A stretch of 64,000 nucleotides of DNA from Ferruginibacter sp. (GTDB lineage Bacteria > Bacteroidota > Bacteroidia > Chitinophagales > Chitinophagaceae), in NCBI GenBank assembly GCA_025362235.1, contig JANYGZ010000016.1, positions 62,001 through 126,000 on the forward strand, written 5' to 3'. Below are positions 62,733 to 64,000 of the stretch, in pieces. The translations under genes and the position numbers were made by a program. The notes beneath the pieces are model-generated. The model was not told the origin of the DNA. It did not search any database and saw nothing but the letters and a program-made list of their open reading frames with translations. The first letter of the stretch is position 1. Each line of letters starts with the position of its first letter.

Positions 62733-64000
62733 ATGAAAAAAACAATATTTTATCTTTTTTTGGCAGCAAACAGCTTTTCTGGAACAGCTCAAAAAGTAGC
62801 CTATACAGAATATAATTTAAAGAACGGGCTGCATGTTATTTTACACCAGGATAAAGCGGCTCCCGTAGTAGCTGTAACTGTAATGTATCATGTAGGCAGT
62901 AAAGATGACCCGGCAAACAGAACAGGTTTTGCGCATTTTTTTGAACACCTGCTTTTTGAAGGCAGCGATAATATAAAGCATGGTGTGTTTGATAAAATTG
63001 TAAGTGGCAGTGGTGGGCAAAACAATGCAAATACCACTCAGGACCGGACTTTTTATTACGTAATATTTCCAAGCAATCAATTGGCTACGGGTATATGGTT
63101 ACAAAGTGAACAAATGCTGCACCCGGTTATAAATGAAACAGGTGTAAAAACACAGAATGAAGTTGTTAAGGAAGAAAAAAGAATGCGGGTAGATAACCAG
63201 CCCTACGGCAATTTGGTAAGCAATGTAATGAAAGATTTATTTACTAATCATCCTTATCATTATGCTCCTATTGGCAGTATGGCGGATCTTGATGCAGCCA
63301 CCTTAGACGAATTTAAAGCTTTTAATAAAAAATATTATACACCGGGTAATGCCGTATTAACTATTGCAGGTGATATTGATATTGCAAAAACAAAAACATT
63401 GATAGAGGATTATTTTGCCGATATTCCGGCGGGCTTGGATATTAAAAAGACTTTTGCAAAAGAAGAACCAATTACAAAAGAAATCATTGATACCGCTTAC
63501 GACAGTAATATCCAGATACCCGCTATTGTAGAAGCATACAGGGTTCCGGGCAAAACAGGTAAAGAATCAAAAGCTTTGGAAATGGTCAATGCAGTATTAA
63601 GCCAAGGCAATAGCAGCCGTCTGTATAAAAAAATGGTGGACGACAAAAAGAATTCCCTATTTGCAGGCTCCTTCAATTATTCATTAGAAGATTATGGGGC
63701 TTATATTATTTATGCACTTCCCAATAACGATACCCCATTGGATACACTCTTAAAAGATATGGATGAGGAAGTGGAAAAATTACAAACAAGCCTGATAACA
63801 GAAACTGAGTTTACCAAATTACAAAACCAGTTTGAAAATGACTTTATAGGTAAAAACAGTAAAATGCTGGGCATTACAGAAAACCTTGCAGATGGATATA
63901 CTTTTTATCAAAATACCAATTATATCAATACAGAGCTGGATGAGATAAGAAAAATAACCAAGGAAGATATACAGAACGTAGCCAAAAAATACCTCAGCAA
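62733..64000 (+). CDS. M16 family zinc peptidase, 3' end cut by window
   Basis: The frame opens at ATG 62733 and runs off the right edge (at least 422 residues). The signal peptide is MKKTIFYLFLAANSFSGTAQ. The inverted zinc motif HxxEH is HFFEHLLFEG (68-77), and the third ligand region is NEVVKEEKRMRVD (about 139-151). Then DLFTNHPYHYAPIGSMADL and FNKKYYTPGNAVLTIAGDI are typical of exported bacterial M16 peptidases (pitrilysin type). These usually have a second, inactive M16 half or a separate paired gene downstream, which lies outside the window. It is divergent from the HerA-like gene. Confidence 0.92.
   Translation, partial: MKKTIFYLFLAANSFSGTAQKVAYTEYNLKNGLHVILHQDKAAPVVAVTVMYHVGSKDDPANRTGFAHFFEHLLFEGSDNIKHGVFDKIVSGSGGQNNANTTQDRTFYYVIFPSNQLATGIWLQSEQMLHPVINETGVKTQNEVVKEEKRMRVDNQPYGNLVSNVMKDLFTNHPYHYAPIGSMADLDAATLDEFKAFNKKYYTPGNAVLTIAGDIDIAKTKTLIEDYFADIPAGLDIKKTFAKEEPITKEIIDTAYDSNIQIPAIVEAYRVPGKTGKESKALEMVNAVLSQGNSSRLYKKMVDDKKNSLFAGSFNYSLEDYGAYIIYALPNNDTPLDTLLKDMDEEVEKLQTSLITETEFTKLQNQFENDFIGKNSKMLGITENLADGYTFYQNTNYINTELDEIRKITKEDIQNVAKKYLS

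Overview
The window looks like chromosomal DNA of an AT-rich member of the Bacteroidota, most likely a Chitinophagaceae-like organism (family placement is inference). The pointers are a PorX-type response regulator/PglZ protein of the type IX secretion system, a fused LpxC-FabZ, a Bacteroidota-style bifunctional Rel, RNase Y, many start sites without Shine-Dalgarno sequences, and repeated promoter boxes of the form TAnnTTTG. About 58 protein genes, one tRNA, several terminators and several repeat families are supported. No phage, IS element, CRISPR array or rRNA was found.

Layout. 1-5.8 kb: the 3' part of a ComM/YifB ATPase, then a methyltransferase and four glycosyltransferases of surface glycan type. 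6-13.4 kb: MsbA-like exporter, DUF983 protein, PAP2 phosphatase, thiolase, pyrD carrying an in-frame repeat insertion, TerC and rsmE. 13.5-20.9 kb: dnaB and pheT diverge from a 500-bp gap with a cluster of DnaA boxes (candidate origin), followed by a small coiled-coil gene, zapA, rny and rplS. 21-29 kb: a tiny lipoprotein, tatA, gatA, a lytic transglycosylase, pabB, an Asp-rich protein, purA and clpX. 29-32.6 kb: a gene-poor accessory stretch with small unknown genes, a decayed gene, a Tat-signal VOC protein and a 360-residue unknown protein. It separates clpX from the clpP-clpP-tig group at 32.7-35.9 kb.

35.9-42.6 kb: tRNA-Leu with a rearranged partial copy beside it, rel, a small Ala-rich protein, a dipeptide epimerase, and a three-gene envelope operon of unknown function behind a strong promoter. 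42.6-48.2 kb: acyl-CoA dehydrogenase, helix-hairpin-helix protein, metallo-hydrolase, VOC protein, small unknown protein and porX. 48.4-54.2 kb: HD hydrolase, lpxD, lpxC-fabZ, lpxA (early lipid A pathway, with a 124-bp tandem repeat before lpxA) and an ABC ATPase. 54.2-64 kb: Uma2 protein, alanine dehydrogenase, tsaE, a copper-type P-ATPase, recQ, a candidate small RNA, a HerA-like ATPase and the 5' part of an M16 peptidase.

Most genes are housekeeping. The observations most worth following are the candidate oriC, the repeat element translated inside pyrD, the broken tRNA-Leu copy with an 18-bp palindrome, the orphan promoter-hairpin unit after recQ, the unexplained envelope operon at 40.2-42.6 kb, and a recurring promoter-to-start geometry that suggests leaderless mRNAs.
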